64,000 nt of DNA, from contig CBFFZW010000010.1 of the NCBI GenBank assembly GCA_965646445.1, positions 16,210-80,209 on the forward strand. The letters are read 5' to 3'. Origin of the DNA: UBA11524 sp965646445 (lineage in GTDB: Bacteria > Bacillota > Clostridia > Christensenellales > Aristaeellaceae). A model generated the notes under the pieces. It was not told where the DNA came from. It made no database searches and saw nothing but the letters and a program-made list of their open reading frames with translations. A program made the translations under genes and the position numbers. Positions 41,990 through 50,600 of the stretch are shown here, piece after piece; the first letter of the stretch is position 1, and every line of letters starts with the position of its first letter.

Positions 41990-42562
41990 ATGGAACAAAA
42001 GGCGAAAAGTGTTTCACCCTTCAGCAGTGAAAGCCGCAACGCCTATGTGATCGAGCATCTGACCGAGGCGATGCTGACGCTGCTGGCGGAAAAGCCCATG
42101 AGCGACATCACCATCAGCGAGCTGTGCGACAGCGCGGGGGTGGGCCGCACGTCCTTCTACCGCAATTTTGAATCGAAGGAGGCCATTCTGAAAGCGCATA
42201 TGGCGCGGCTGTTTCAGGGCTGCGTGGCGGGATGGGACGGGGATCATCCGGCCTCCTTCAGCGGGGTGATCCGCCAGCTGTTTTCCCATTTTGAGGCGAA
42301 CCGGCGCTTTTACAGTCTGATCTACGAAAGGGGACTGATTGACCTCGTCAAGGATCTTTTTCTGGAGACCTTTGGCTTCAATCCGGCGCAGGATCTGGTT
42401 CCTGCTTATTCCTCCGCCTATGTCGCATTTCTGCTGTACGGATGGGTGGAGGTCTGGTTCCGGCGGGGCATGAAGGAAACGGCGGCGGAATTGGCGGACT
42501 GTCTGGGAAAAAGCGTGGACAGCGCCATGAAAGCGCAAAGCAAAAGGCAAGAGCAGGTGTGA
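41990..42562 (+). CDS. TetR/AcrR family regulator
   Basis: A 190-residue protein. The start ATG at 41990 has GGAGG 8 bases upstream; earlier in-frame ATGs overlap the site. The helix-turn-helix is DITISELCDSAGVGRTSFY near residues 40-58, followed by the RNFESKEAIL turn and an all-helical ligand domain. It is transcribed away from the small membrane protein and esterase and probably represses them. GTAACAGC occurs twice (41933-41940 and 41950-41957) in the shared 111-bp control region. Confidence 0.93.
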   Translation: MEQKAKSVSPFSSESRNAYVIEHLTEAMLTLLAEKPMSDITISELCDSAGVGRTSFYRNFESKEAILKAHMARLFQGCVAGWDGDHPASFSGVIRQLFSHFEANRRFYSLIYERGLIDLVKDLFLETFGFNPAQDLVPAYSSAYVAFLLYGWVEVWFRRGMKETAAELADCLGKSVDSAMKAQSKRQEQV

Positions 42563-42585
42563 TTGACCTCGCTCTTGCCTTTTTA
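42542..42585 (+). terminator. Terminator overlapping the end of the TetR gene
   Basis: AAAAGGCAAGAGC (42542-42554) pairs with GCTCTTGCCTTTT (42571-42583). The stop codon of the gene lies in the loop, so transcription end and coding end are merged. Confidence 0.85.
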
Positions 42586-42610
42586 TGGATCGAATGCTGC
42601 AGAAGGACGC

Positions 42611-43453
42611 TTACAGCACCTTCACGTCAATCCCGCGCCGGGTGAAGGGCCGGGTGTGGGCCTGGGGGCGCTGTTCCACGTCAAAGGTGGGCTGATAGCG
42701 CATGCCGGCCATCTCGTACTTGGCACCGGCAGTCTGATGGTAGGGAAGCAGCTCCACGCGAATCAGCGGGCCCGGGTCTTCCAGCGCGGCGGCGGTCTGC
42801 TCCAGGTTGTCGGGGCTGTCGTTCACGCCGGGGATCAGCGGCACGCGGATGATGTAGGGCGTGCTTCCAGCCTTCAGCATGGCCAGATGGCGCAGAATGG
42901 GCCCGTTGTCCACGCCGGTATAGCGCCGGTGCAGGGTGCTGTCCATCAGCTTGAGATCCATCATGACAAGGCTCAGCCGCCGCTGGGCCCGGGCAAAAAC
43001 CTCGTCCGGGGCAAAGCCGGAGGTCTCGATGGCGCTGTGGATGCCGGGGAGGCCGTCCAGCACGGCGTCGATGAAGTCCCACTGCATCAGCGGTTCGCCC
43101 CCGGAGAAGGTGACGCCGCCGCTGCAGGCGAAGGCCTCCTGATTCTTCAGCAGCCGACGGGCCAGATCGTCCGCCTGCCAGGTGGTTCCGGCGATTCTGC
43201 GCAGGCCCAGGGTACACACGGAGACGCATTCCCCGCAGGCGACGCAGCTTTCATGCTTGCAGACGGCGGCGCATTGGCCGCAGTGTACGCAGGCCGCGTG
43301 GCTGACCATCAGCTGAGGACGGGGCGAAAGGCCCTCGGGGTTGTGGCACCACATGCAGCGCAGGGGACAGCCCTTCAGGAAGACCGTGGTGCGGATGCCG
43401 GGGCCGTCGTAGACCGCGAATTCCTTGATGTCAAAGACGATGCCTGTTTTCAT
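42611..43453 (-). CDS. Glycyl radical enzyme activating enzyme (radical SAM)
   Basis: A 280-residue radical SAM protein. The SAM-binding cluster motif GCPLRCMWC gives C29, C33 and C36. A ferredoxin-like insert with C55, C58, C61, C65, C70, C73, C76 and C80 should hold two more Fe-S clusters, as in activases of the non-PFL glycyl radical enzymes. VTFSGGEPLMQ is the SAM ribose/methionine contact. It lies 4 bp after the glycyl radical enzyme gene and activates it by hydrogen abstraction from glycine. Confidence 0.94.
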   Translation of the reverse strand: MKTGIVFDIKEFAVYDGPGIRTTVFLKGCPLRCMWCHNPEGLSPRPQLMVSHAACVHCGQCAAVCKHESCVACGECVSVCTLGLRRIAGTTWQADDLARRLLKNQEAFACSGGVTFSGGEPLMQWDFIDAVLDGLPGIHSAIETSGFAPDEVFARAQRRLSLVMMDLKLMDSTLHRRYTGVDNGPILRHLAMLKAGSTPYIIRVPLIPGVNDSPDNLEQTAAALEDPGPLIRVELLPYHQTAGAKYEMAGMRYQPTFDVEQRPQAHTRPFTRRGIDVKVL

Positions 43454-43457
43454 GGCG

Positions 43458-45479
43458 TCATAAATTCAGCTCAACACGGCTGATGATGTGATCCTGGTAG
43501 CATCGATCCAGCTCCACGAAGTAGCCGCTCCAGCCCCATACGCGGACGATCAGGTTGCGGTACTGCTCCGGGTGGGCCTGGGCGTCCAGCAGCTGCTCCC
43601 GGTTGACGGTGTTGAGCTGCAGCTGATGGCCTCCCAGGTCGATGAACAGCTTCACCAGCGCGGCCACCTTGGCGATGGCCTCGTCATTGCGGAAGACGGT
43701 ATCGGAGAATTCGATGGTCAGGGGGCCGCCGTTGATGACCTCGCCCAGCGTCGGCTTGACGAAGGACTTGACCAGCGACACCGGGCCGTCCAGCTTGATG
43801 TTGAGGGAGGGGGCGTAGTTGGCGGGCAGAGGAGAGCCGGCTTCCCGGCCGTCGGGGGTTGCGCCCATGTCCGTGCCGTGCCAGATGTAATACATGGCCG
43901 AGCCCGTGCCCGCCCGGTAGATGCCGCCCCGCTCGTTCGTCAGGCCCTTGACGGCCTGGGCAAACATGTGCAGCAGCCGCACCGCGTACTGATCCGCCCG
44001 ATCGTCGTCGTTGCCCATTTTGGGGCAGTCGTACTTCAGCCGGTGCTGAAGGGTCTGGGCATGGTCAAAGTTGCTTTCCAGGGCGGAAAGCAGCGTCTTC
44101 CGGTCAAGGCCGTCCTCAAAAACGGTCTGCTGTACCGCCGCCAGCATGTCCGCCGCGGGGGCCACGCCTGTGCCGTGGAGGCCAAAGTTATTGTAGCGGC
44201 AGCCCTGGGAGATGTCTCGGACGTTCTCCACGCAGCCCTCGAAGAACAGCGACAGATACGGCGAGGGAATCACATACAGGTCGTGGATACCGGCGGCAAT
44301 GGCCTTGACCTGCCGGTGAATGTCCGCCTCAATCTCCGCCATCAGCGCGTCCATGGAAGCGGCGGTCATCAGCTTCCGGCGGATGACGTCGCCCACCAGG
44401 TTGGCCAGGGGCAGCGCGCCGATGTTGGGAATATCCATGCCCTTGCCAGGAATGATGAACTCCCAGCAGGCGGCCATGGCATAGTCCCGGGCGTCGGCCT
44501 CGGCATAGCCCAGGGCCATCAGGCCGGGCACGGCAACATCATCGTTTTCATACTGCGGGAAGCCCAGGCCCAGCTTGGTCAGCTGGGTGCCCAGCTGATA
44601 GACGGCCGGGGGCGTATCCTTGTTGACGCGCAGGTTGATCTTGGGGTCGATGAGCCGCAGCTCCGCCGAGGCCCGCAGGCACATTTCGCTCAGCAGGTTG
44701 TAGCCGTCCCGGCCATCCGGCGTGACGCCGCCCAGGACGATGCTCTGGCCGTTGTCGCCCTGCTGCATGCCGGGATACAGGTCGCTGTCCCGGTTGCAGG
44801 CCAGGAAGAAGGCCTCCAGCAGCTCCATGGCCTGCTCCCGGGTGAGGGCGCCGCTGTCCAGGTCGCGCTGAAGATAAGGCATCATGTACTGGTCAAAGCG
44901 GCCCAGGGTGTTGTGATAGTCGCCCTCGCACCACATGGCGAAGTGCAGGATGCGCAGCGATTGCAGGGCTTCCCGGAAGGTACGGGGCGGCTGGGCGGGT
45001 ACGCGGCGCAGGACGTCCGCCAGGGCAGCGTCCCCGGCGTCCTCGGCGGCCTGGGCATAGCGCCGGGTCAGGTTCAGCACCGCGTCGATGCTGAGCTTCA
45101 TGCACTGGTGGAGGGGCGCGTCCGTCAGCCGGGCGCGGATGGCGTCCAGGCCCTCCGCCATGACGCCGACATAGTCCGGGGAAAGGTTGCACACGTTGCC
45201 GTTTTCGTGGATGAAATGGCTCGCCTTGATGGCCTGCCACTCCTCCTCATTGTAAATCATGGGCAGGTTGGGCACCGTCCGGGTGAAGGCGATGATCTCC
45301 CCGGGGGCCAGCACAGGGGTTTCCAGGGACAGAGCCAGCGCCAGCCGGTAGGCTGTCCGGGCGCTGTCCGCCATGTCCGCCTTGCGGTAGACATCGGGGG
45401 AAACCGATTCCTGCCGCCGGAAGGCGTGATGCTTTTTGTCCCACTGCCAGGCCTTGATGGCTTCGATCCTCGTGGTCAT
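43458..45479 (-). CDS. Glycyl radical enzyme of unknown reaction
   Basis: A 673-residue glycyl radical enzyme, short for the PFL and diol-dehydratase families (about 750-850). The glycyl loop near the C terminus reads RVWGWSGYF with the radical glycine at G649. The active-site cysteine is C338 in AACWEFIIPG, where most dehydratase-type members have GCVE. Conserved GRE regions (ALQSLRILHFAMW, EAFFLACNRD) are present. It is encoded between its activase and a GH51 arabinofuranosidase, so a sugar, sugar alcohol or sugar acid substrate is likely. The reaction cannot be named. Confidence 0.88.
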   Translation of the reverse strand: MTTRIEAIKAWQWDKKHHAFRRQESVSPDVYRKADMADSARTAYRLALALSLETPVLAPGEIIAFTRTVPNLPMIYNEEEWQAIKASHFIHENGNVCNLSPDYVGVMAEGLDAIRARLTDAPLHQCMKLSIDAVLNLTRRYAQAAEDAGDAALADVLRRVPAQPPRTFREALQSLRILHFAMWCEGDYHNTLGRFDQYMMPYLQRDLDSGALTREQAMELLEAFFLACNRDSDLYPGMQQGDNGQSIVLGGVTPDGRDGYNLLSEMCLRASAELRLIDPKINLRVNKDTPPAVYQLGTQLTKLGLGFPQYENDDVAVPGLMALGYAEADARDYAMAACWEFIIPGKGMDIPNIGALPLANLVGDVIRRKLMTAASMDALMAEIEADIHRQVKAIAAGIHDLYVIPSPYLSLFFEGCVENVRDISQGCRYNNFGLHGTGVAPAADMLAAVQQTVFEDGLDRKTLLSALESNFDHAQTLQHRLKYDCPKMGNDDDRADQYAVRLLHMFAQAVKGLTNERGGIYRAGTGSAMYYIWHGTDMGATPDGREAGSPLPANYAPSLNIKLDGPVSLVKSFVKPTLGEVINGGPLTIEFSDTVFRNDEAIAKVAALVKLFIDLGGHQLQLNTVNREQLLDAQAHPEQYRNLIVRVWGWSGYFVELDRCYQDHIISRVELNL

Positions 45480-45491
45480 GCTGCTCCCTCC

Positions 45492-46997
45492 TTACGCCAG
45501 CTTGATGGTCAGCGCGGCCACGGAAGCCGCGGGCAGGCGGATGCTGCCGCCGTCGGCAAAGTCGATATCGCGGGTAACGGGCACGACCGCGTTGGGCTGC
45601 TCAAAGGTGTTGCAGGTGAGGGGGTCGGCATGGGAGAGGATGGCCAGCTGCCCCTTACCGGTGACGGCGCCGCCAAGCCCGGAAAGGCTGACATCCTTGG
45701 CGGTGGTCAGATCCAGGTTGGCCATGGTGACGGTGAGCACCCCATCCTTGACGGAGGCGGAGCAGGAGAGGGTGTTGAGGGGATCGTACTTCTCGTGCTC
45801 CAGGGTACGGGCGGAAACGTTCGTTTCCAGCTGCTTGCCGCCCTGATGGTTCCGGTACATGGCGAACACATGGTAGTTGGGGGTTTCCACAAAGTTTTCG
45901 CCCCCGGCCAGGTAGAGGGAGTGCAGGTTGTTGACCAGCTGCGCCAGGTTGGCCATGCCCACCACGTCGCAGCGGTTGTTGAAGATGTTCAGCGTCAGGG
46001 CGGCCACGGCGGCGTCGCGCAGGTTGCTCTGCTGCTCGAAGAGGTTGTAGCCCTTGCTGGGGCCTGTGCCCTCCACATGCCAGTTGCCCCACTCGTCCAC
46101 CACCATCTTCAGCCTGCGGTCGGGGTCGAACTCGTCCATCAGGAAGCGGTGCGCGTCGATGACCTCCCGCATCCTGTCGGCGCGGAAAAGCTCGTCGTAC
46201 CACTGCTCCTCATCCTTAAAGGCCAGCTCGTCATGGCCGCGGCCCCAGTCAGTGTAATAATGGAAGCTGACGCCCCAGGTGGGCACCTCGTGCCAGGGAC
46301 GGGCGGCCCATTCCTTCATCAGGCGGCGGGTCCAGTCCAGATCACGGCCGTTGGCGCCGCACAGGATCAGCCTCATGTTGCTGGTATCCAGGCTGCGGAA
46401 AATGGTGGTGTAGCGGATGTACTCCCGGGCGCACATTTCTGGCGACATCTGGCCGCCGCCGCCCCAGTTCTCGTTGCCGATGCCCCAGTAGCGCACGTTG
46501 AAGGGCTCCTCGTCGCCGTTGGCGGCCCGCTCCCGGGTGAGGGTGGTGGCGTTCTTGGGGAAGTTGCAGTATTCGATCCAGTCCCGGATATGCAGGGGCG
46601 TGGTGGCGGTCATGTTGGCCGCGATGTAGGGCTCGGCGCCCACCAGGCGGCACAGATCCATGAATTCATGGGTGCCCACCTGGTTGCTCTCCATGCGGTG
46701 GTCGTGATAATACCACCAGTTCACCCGGGTGGGGCGGCTTTCCCGGGGGCCGATGCCGTCGCGCCAGTCGTAGGTCTCGGCGAAGCAGCCGCCGGGCCAG
46801 CGCAGCACGGGCGGGGCGATCTTTTTGAAGCTGTCCACCAGGGCCTTGCGGAAGCCGTGGATATTGTCCACCGGGCTGTCCTCGCCCACCCACAGGCCAT
46901 CGTAGAACACGCCGCCAATATGCTCGGAAAAATGTCCATAAAGCTCGGGGCTGATGACGCCCCGTGAACGGGAAAAATCAATCACGATTTGATCCAT
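45492..46997 (-). CDS. Alpha-L-arabinofuranosidase, GH51
   Basis: A 501-residue cytoplasmic enzyme with no signal peptide. The start ATG at 46995-46997 follows AAGGAG by 11 bases. Acid/base E176 lies in WGIGNENWGGG and nucleophile E302 in VVDEWGNW, both the GH51 signatures. The N-terminal barrel motif is LRWPGGCFAETYDW. It releases arabinose from arabino-oligosaccharides imported by the nearby ABC system. The gene is directly upstream of the glycyl radical enzyme gene and is probably controlled by the AraC-type regulator. Confidence 0.95.
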   Translation of the reverse strand: MDQIVIDFSRSRGVISPELYGHFSEHIGGVFYDGLWVGEDSPVDNIHGFRKALVDSFKKIAPPVLRWPGGCFAETYDWRDGIGPRESRPTRVNWWYYHDHRMESNQVGTHEFMDLCRLVGAEPYIAANMTATTPLHIRDWIEYCNFPKNATTLTRERAANGDEEPFNVRYWGIGNENWGGGGQMSPEMCAREYIRYTTIFRSLDTSNMRLILCGANGRDLDWTRRLMKEWAARPWHEVPTWGVSFHYYTDWGRGHDELAFKDEEQWYDELFRADRMREVIDAHRFLMDEFDPDRRLKMVVDEWGNWHVEGTGPSKGYNLFEQQSNLRDAAVAALTLNIFNNRCDVVGMANLAQLVNNLHSLYLAGGENFVETPNYHVFAMYRNHQGGKQLETNVSARTLEHEKYDPLNTLSCSASVKDGVLTVTMANLDLTTAKDVSLSGLGGAVTGKGQLAILSHADPLTCNTFEQPNAVVPVTRDIDFADGGSIRLPAASVAALTIKLA

Positions 46998-47054
46998 TGC
47001 TGAAAACACTCCTTTATCCTTTCGTTCATGGACGCGAGATGGAATCATGACTTT

Positions 47055-47083
47055 ATTATAAAGGTTTATCCATGCCCGTGGAA
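47055..47083 (-). promoter_or_regulatory. Promoter of the GH51-glycyl-radical operon
   Basis: TTCCAC (47078-47083) and TATAAT (47055-47060) are 17 bases apart on the minus strand. The perfect -10 with a poor -35 suits activation by an AraC-type protein. Confidence 0.6.
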
Positions 47084-47120
47084 AGAAAAAAAGTATTCAG
47101 ATATGGACAAAAAGTGTGAT

Positions 47121-47936
47121 TCATATCGCGCTGGTGTCGTCCGGCTTGATGCCCTTGTTGATCCGGTAATCCGAGGGCGTCGTTCCTGTGCATTCCTTGA
47201 AGGCGCGGTTGAAGGAGCGCACGTTCTGGAAGCCGCAGTCCAGGGCCACCTGGGCCAGGTAGATGTTCTCCTGGTTGAGCAGCTCGCAGGCGTAATCCAC
47301 CCGGCACTGGTTGACGTACTGGCGGAAATTGATGTCCACCGACTGATGGAAATACCGGGAGAGGTAATTCGCGCCATAGCCGATGGCCTGGGCGGCGGTC
47401 TGCATGTTGATGTTTTCCCGGAAGTTTTCTTCCACATAGGACAAAAGTTTGTGGAGGACGCCGTCATCCGTCTGCTGGGCTTCCACCAGCGGCACGCTGG
47501 CAAGGAAGGCCTCGCACACCGCGTAGCAGGTGGCCTTGATGGTCAGCGGCTCCGCGGTATCGGGATAGGCCACATGGCGATAGGTGTCCACCAGGTACTG
47601 GAACAGCGGCTCCCGCACGTCGAATACGCTGCGGACGCCCTCCTTGCCCGCAATCATATGGACAAAGGAGCCCACATACCCCGCGGAAAAGTTGACCACA
47701 AAGCATTTCGACTGCCGCGGGGTGGAGGTGAAATGAACCTGATTGGACAATATCAGCGCGATCTGTCCGGCCTTGATCTGCTCATGCCGTCCCTGAACGC
47801 CCAGATCCACCTCGCCCTCCTGCACGAGGATAAACTCAAAATCCCGGTGCAGATGCGGGTTGAACCGAAAGTTGACATAATGCTCCACCCGCTGGTGCCG
47901 ATGATGGATGGAATTGGACTGTTGATATTCAGGCAT
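47121..47936 (-). CDS. AraC-family transcriptional regulator
   Basis: A 271-residue regulator. The N-terminal cupin-like ligand domain (VNFRFNPHLHRDFEFILV) would bind a sugar. The C-terminal AraC double helix-turn-helix covers NMQTAAQAIGYGANYLSRYF and QVALDCGFQNVRSFNRAFK. It sits between the leftward GH51 operon and the rightward ABC-transporter operon, and probably controls one or both in response to arabinose or an arabino-oligosaccharide. Confidence 0.94.
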   Translation of the reverse strand: MPEYQQSNSIHHRHQRVEHYVNFRFNPHLHRDFEFILVQEGEVDLGVQGRHEQIKAGQIALILSNQVHFTSTPRQSKCFVVNFSAGYVGSFVHMIAGKEGVRSVFDVREPLFQYLVDTYRHVAYPDTAEPLTIKATCYAVCEAFLASVPLVEAQQTDDGVLHKLLSYVEENFRENINMQTAAQAIGYGANYLSRYFHQSVDINFRQYVNQCRVDYACELLNQENIYLAQVALDCGFQNVRSFNRAFKECTGTTPSDYRINKGIKPDDTSAI

Positions 47937-47976
47937 ACAGCGTCAGCCTCCAAACAATGAACTTTTTGTCTATAAC

Positions 47977-48005
47977 AGTATGGCTTTTTTCTTGATTTTT
48001 GTCAA
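47977..48005 (-). promoter_or_regulatory. Promoter of the AraC gene
   Basis: TTGACA (48000-48005) and CATACT (47977-47982) on the minus strand are 17 bases apart. It overlaps the rightward promoter at 47,992-48,020. Confidence 0.55.
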
Positions 48006-48020
48006 GCTGAAAGGTATATT
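47992..48020 (+). promoter_or_regulatory. Promoter of the rightward arabinan/xylan operon
   Basis: TTGATT (47992-47997) and TATATT (48015-48020), 17 bases apart, lie about 110 bp before the LamG gene. The overlap with the AraC promoter means the two polymerases would compete. Confidence 0.6.
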
Positions 48021-48130
48021 CAATGTATTCAGGAGAGCAGAGAATGACTTGGCGGCCCTGGCTCGGTGCCGTTGAGGACATTCCGCGCTGACGCTCTGAC
48101 ATTTTGTTTCAGGAAAAGGAGGAAATCACC

Positions 48131-48838
48131 ATGAAGACCCGTATCGTTTCGTTCCTGCTATGCCTTACCCTTTTAATGTCCCTTGCCCTGCCGGCCCTGG
48201 CCGACTACACCGACGGCCAGATCGTGCTCATTGACGAGCAGGCCAATTTCTCCGAGGAATCCTACATGTTCGCCGGCGCTGACGAAAAGCTGGTTTTCCC
48301 CGCCCTGTGGACGGAAGGCTACCACGGCGAGGGCATCGACTTCGGCGGAGAAAAGACCCACGTCCGCTTCGATACCACCCTCATCAACGCCGCCGACGCG
48401 CTGACCCTGAACACCTGGATCAAGCTGCGCGAGACCAAGCCCGGCACCCTGGTGTTCGGCTGCTCCGGCCCCAACGGCCATTTCAAGATCGTCACCTGCG
48501 ACGATGAGTACGGCAACGTGATGACCTTTGCCTACGGCCTGTACAACAAGGACGTTTACGCCGTGGCGGACGTGGCGCTGCCCGAGGGCGAGTGGGCTAT
48601 GGTCACCGCGACCATCGACGCCTCCGCCATGACCCTGTACCTCAACGGCGAGGCCATTGCCACCGCCGAGCCGGAGGTGACCCCCGACGCGCTGGCCATC
48701 GACCTGTTCCGCTTCGGCTCCTCTTTCTGGGCGCCGCCGTCCCTCAACGCCGTGATGGACGATGGCAGCGTCTGGACCCGCGCCCTGAGCGCCGAGGAAG
48801 TCGCCGCGCTCTACGCCGCTACCAAAATTGCCGAATAA
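48131..48838 (+). CDS. Secreted LamG/concanavalin-A-like domain protein
   Basis: A 235-residue protein with a signal peptide (1 to about 24, ending LALPALA) followed by one LamG-type jelly-roll domain: HGEGIDFGG, LTLNTWIKLRE, WAMVTATIDASAMTLYLNGE and a final AL-SAEEVAALY helix. Such domains bind carbohydrate or act as accessory modules. GGAGGAAATCACC precedes the start. It is the first gene of the operon and is followed by a strong hairpin, so it is likely made in large amount. Confidence 0.87.
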   Translation: MKTRIVSFLLCLTLLMSLALPALADYTDGQIVLIDEQANFSEESYMFAGADEKLVFPALWTEGYHGEGIDFGGEKTHVRFDTTLINAADALTLNTWIKLRETKPGTLVFGCSGPNGHFKIVTCDDEYGNVMTFAYGLYNKDVYAVADVALPEGEWAMVTATIDASAMTLYLNGEAIATAEPEVTPDALAIDLFRFGSSFWAPPSLNAVMDDGSVWTRALSAEEVAALYAATKIAE

Positions 48839-48848
48839 GCTGGGCCGT

Positions 48849-48882
48849 GCGGGCGCGAAGGAATGACTTCGCGCCCGCTTTC
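48849..48882 (+). terminator. Strong hairpin after the LamG gene
   Basis: GCGGGCGCGAAG (48849-48860) and CTTCGCGCCCGC (48867-48878) form a perfect 12-bp stem followed by TTTCT. It probably gives partial termination, with the ABC genes downstream expressed at a lower level. Confidence 0.75.
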
Positions 48883-48922
48883 TCCATAAGGACGCTTTGC
48901 CAAGAAAGGAGCCGATACCGAT

Positions 48923-50536
48923 ATGATGAAGAAGCTGCTGTGCCTTATGCTGGCGGCCGTCATGCTGCTGGGGGCCGCGCCTATGGCCCTGGCCGAGGAG
49001 CAGCCTGTCTGGTGGCGGAAGTATGACGAGCCGGTGACGGTGGAGATGACGAAGGTGATCTTTTCCGACACGGCGGACAAATACGCCAAGCTGGGCGAGT
49101 CCGTGGAGGACAACCGCTGGTCCCGCCTGTTCAAGGATGAGCTGAACGTTGACATCACCTACAAATTCGTTGCCAGCGCCGGGGACGCCTACGATACCAA
49201 AAAGCAGATGATGATGGCCTCCGGCAACATCCCGGACGTGTTCACCGTGGGTCTGAGCGACATGTTCGACCTGCAGGATTCCGGCCAGATCTGGGACATG
49301 ACCGAAATCTGGGACAAGTATCTGTCGCCCACCTCCAAGGCCATCCTGACGGCGGACGGCGGCGGCGCGTATGACGCCTGCCTCATCGACGGCCAGCTTT
49401 ACGGCATTCCCTTCCTGACCAGTGTGTACGATACCTGGCGGTATCTGTCCATCCGCCGGGACTGGATGGAGAAGCTGAACCTGGAAGAGCCCAGGAGCAT
49501 CGACGATCTGCTGGCCATCATGGAGGCCTTCGTCACCCAGGATCCCGACGGCAACGGCGTGGACGATACCTATGCCCTGTACTGCGACAAGGACATGTTC
49601 ACCCAGCTGGAGGGCTTCTTCTGGATGTTCGGGGCGTACCCCAACGGCTTCATTGAAAAGGATGGCCGCTTGGTTTACGGCGCGACCCAGCCCGAGGCCA
49701 AGGAAGCCCTGCGTACCCTGGCCAAGATGTATGCTGACGGCTGGATCGACCCCGAGTTCACCGTCAAGACCTTCAACCAGGCCAAGGAAGCCGTGACCAA
49801 CGGCAGGGTAGGCTGCATCATGGGCTATCACTGGATGCCCTTTGATGTCAACGGCCCCATGCACGAGTTCTTCCCCGATGTGGAATGGGATTACTACCTT
49901 TGGCCCTCCGCCCAGAAGGATGTCCCCGCCACGGTGATGAGCCAGTCCTCCCTCAAGAGCGTGCTGGTGGTCAACAAGGAATTCGAGCATCCTGAGCTGG
50001 CCGCCTACATCATCAACCTGTACTGCGAGCTGCTCTATTCCGAGAACCCCACCTATGAATACTGGTACTGGGATACCGCTTCCGGGGAGCTGACCTACAA
50101 CATCGGCCCCTTTGAAATCCTGGATCAGGGCATCAACCTCAATCCCTACCGGGATATGAAGAAGGTCTGGGCGGGGGAAATGACCGTGGAGGAAATGAAC
50201 CCCTACTCCCGGTACTATTACGACATGGTGAACAGCGATTGGGCCTGGAACATCATGTGGGGGCCTGGGGAGCATACCGCGGGCGTGGTGCTGGATTATC
50301 TGGTGAATCACCCGGAGTACATCATTCAGAACGCCTACACCGGGATGCCTACCGAAACCCAGCAGGATCGAGGCTCCATGCTGAGCGAGATCCGCAAAAC
50401 GGCTTATATTCAGATCATCACCGGCTATGTGGATGTCGACGAGGGCTTTGACAAGTTTGTCAGCGACTACATGAAGGCCGGCGGCCAGGACATTGAGGAC
50501 GAGATCAACGCCTGGTACGCCCAGAACAAGCAGTAA
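48923..50536 (+). CDS. Extracellular solute-binding protein of a second carbohydrate ABC importer
   Basis: A 537-residue secreted protein with a signal peptide (about 1-24, AAPMALA cleavage region) but no lipobox cysteine, as in the other binding protein of this window. The DPDGNGVDDTY segment resembles a calcium-binding loop seen in LplA-type proteins. It is followed by an LplB/LplC-type permease pair. The location next to GH51 and GH43 suggests arabino- or xylo-oligosaccharides. Confidence 0.92.
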   Translation: MMKKLLCLMLAAVMLLGAAPMALAEEQPVWWRKYDEPVTVEMTKVIFSDTADKYAKLGESVEDNRWSRLFKDELNVDITYKFVASAGDAYDTKKQMMMASGNIPDVFTVGLSDMFDLQDSGQIWDMTEIWDKYLSPTSKAILTADGGGAYDACLIDGQLYGIPFLTSVYDTWRYLSIRRDWMEKLNLEEPRSIDDLLAIMEAFVTQDPDGNGVDDTYALYCDKDMFTQLEGFFWMFGAYPNGFIEKDGRLVYGATQPEAKEALRTLAKMYADGWIDPEFTVKTFNQAKEAVTNGRVGCIMGYHWMPFDVNGPMHEFFPDVEWDYYLWPSAQKDVPATVMSQSSLKSVLVVNKEFEHPELAAYIINLYCELLYSENPTYEYWYWDTASGELTYNIGPFEILDQGINLNPYRDMKKVWAGEMTVEEMNPYSRYYYDMVNSDWAWNIMWGPGEHTAGVVLDYLVNHPEYIIQNAYTGMPTETQQDRGSMLSEIRKTAYIQIITGYVDVDEGFDKFVSDYMKAGGQDIEDEINAWYAQNKQ

Positions 50537-50552
50537 GCCCGGAACCCGGTGA

Positions 50553-50590
50553 TCTCCTCCGCCCGTCACCGCGGGCGGGGGAGACTTTTC
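50553..50590 (+). terminator. Hairpin between the binding protein and permease genes
   Basis: TCTCCTCCGCCCG (50553-50565) pairs imperfectly with CGGGCGGGGGAGA (50572-50584), followed by CTTTTC. It probably sets a high binding-protein to permease ratio. Confidence 0.55.
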
Positions 50591-50600
50591 AAAGGAGGTT

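Noticed and set aside
43488..46967. A 1,159-codon open frame on the plus strand
   Set aside because: It is antisense to the glycyl radical enzyme and GH51 genes, has low-complexity His/Val/Gly-rich content and no family motif; GC-rich codon use of the real genes keeps the opposite frame open.
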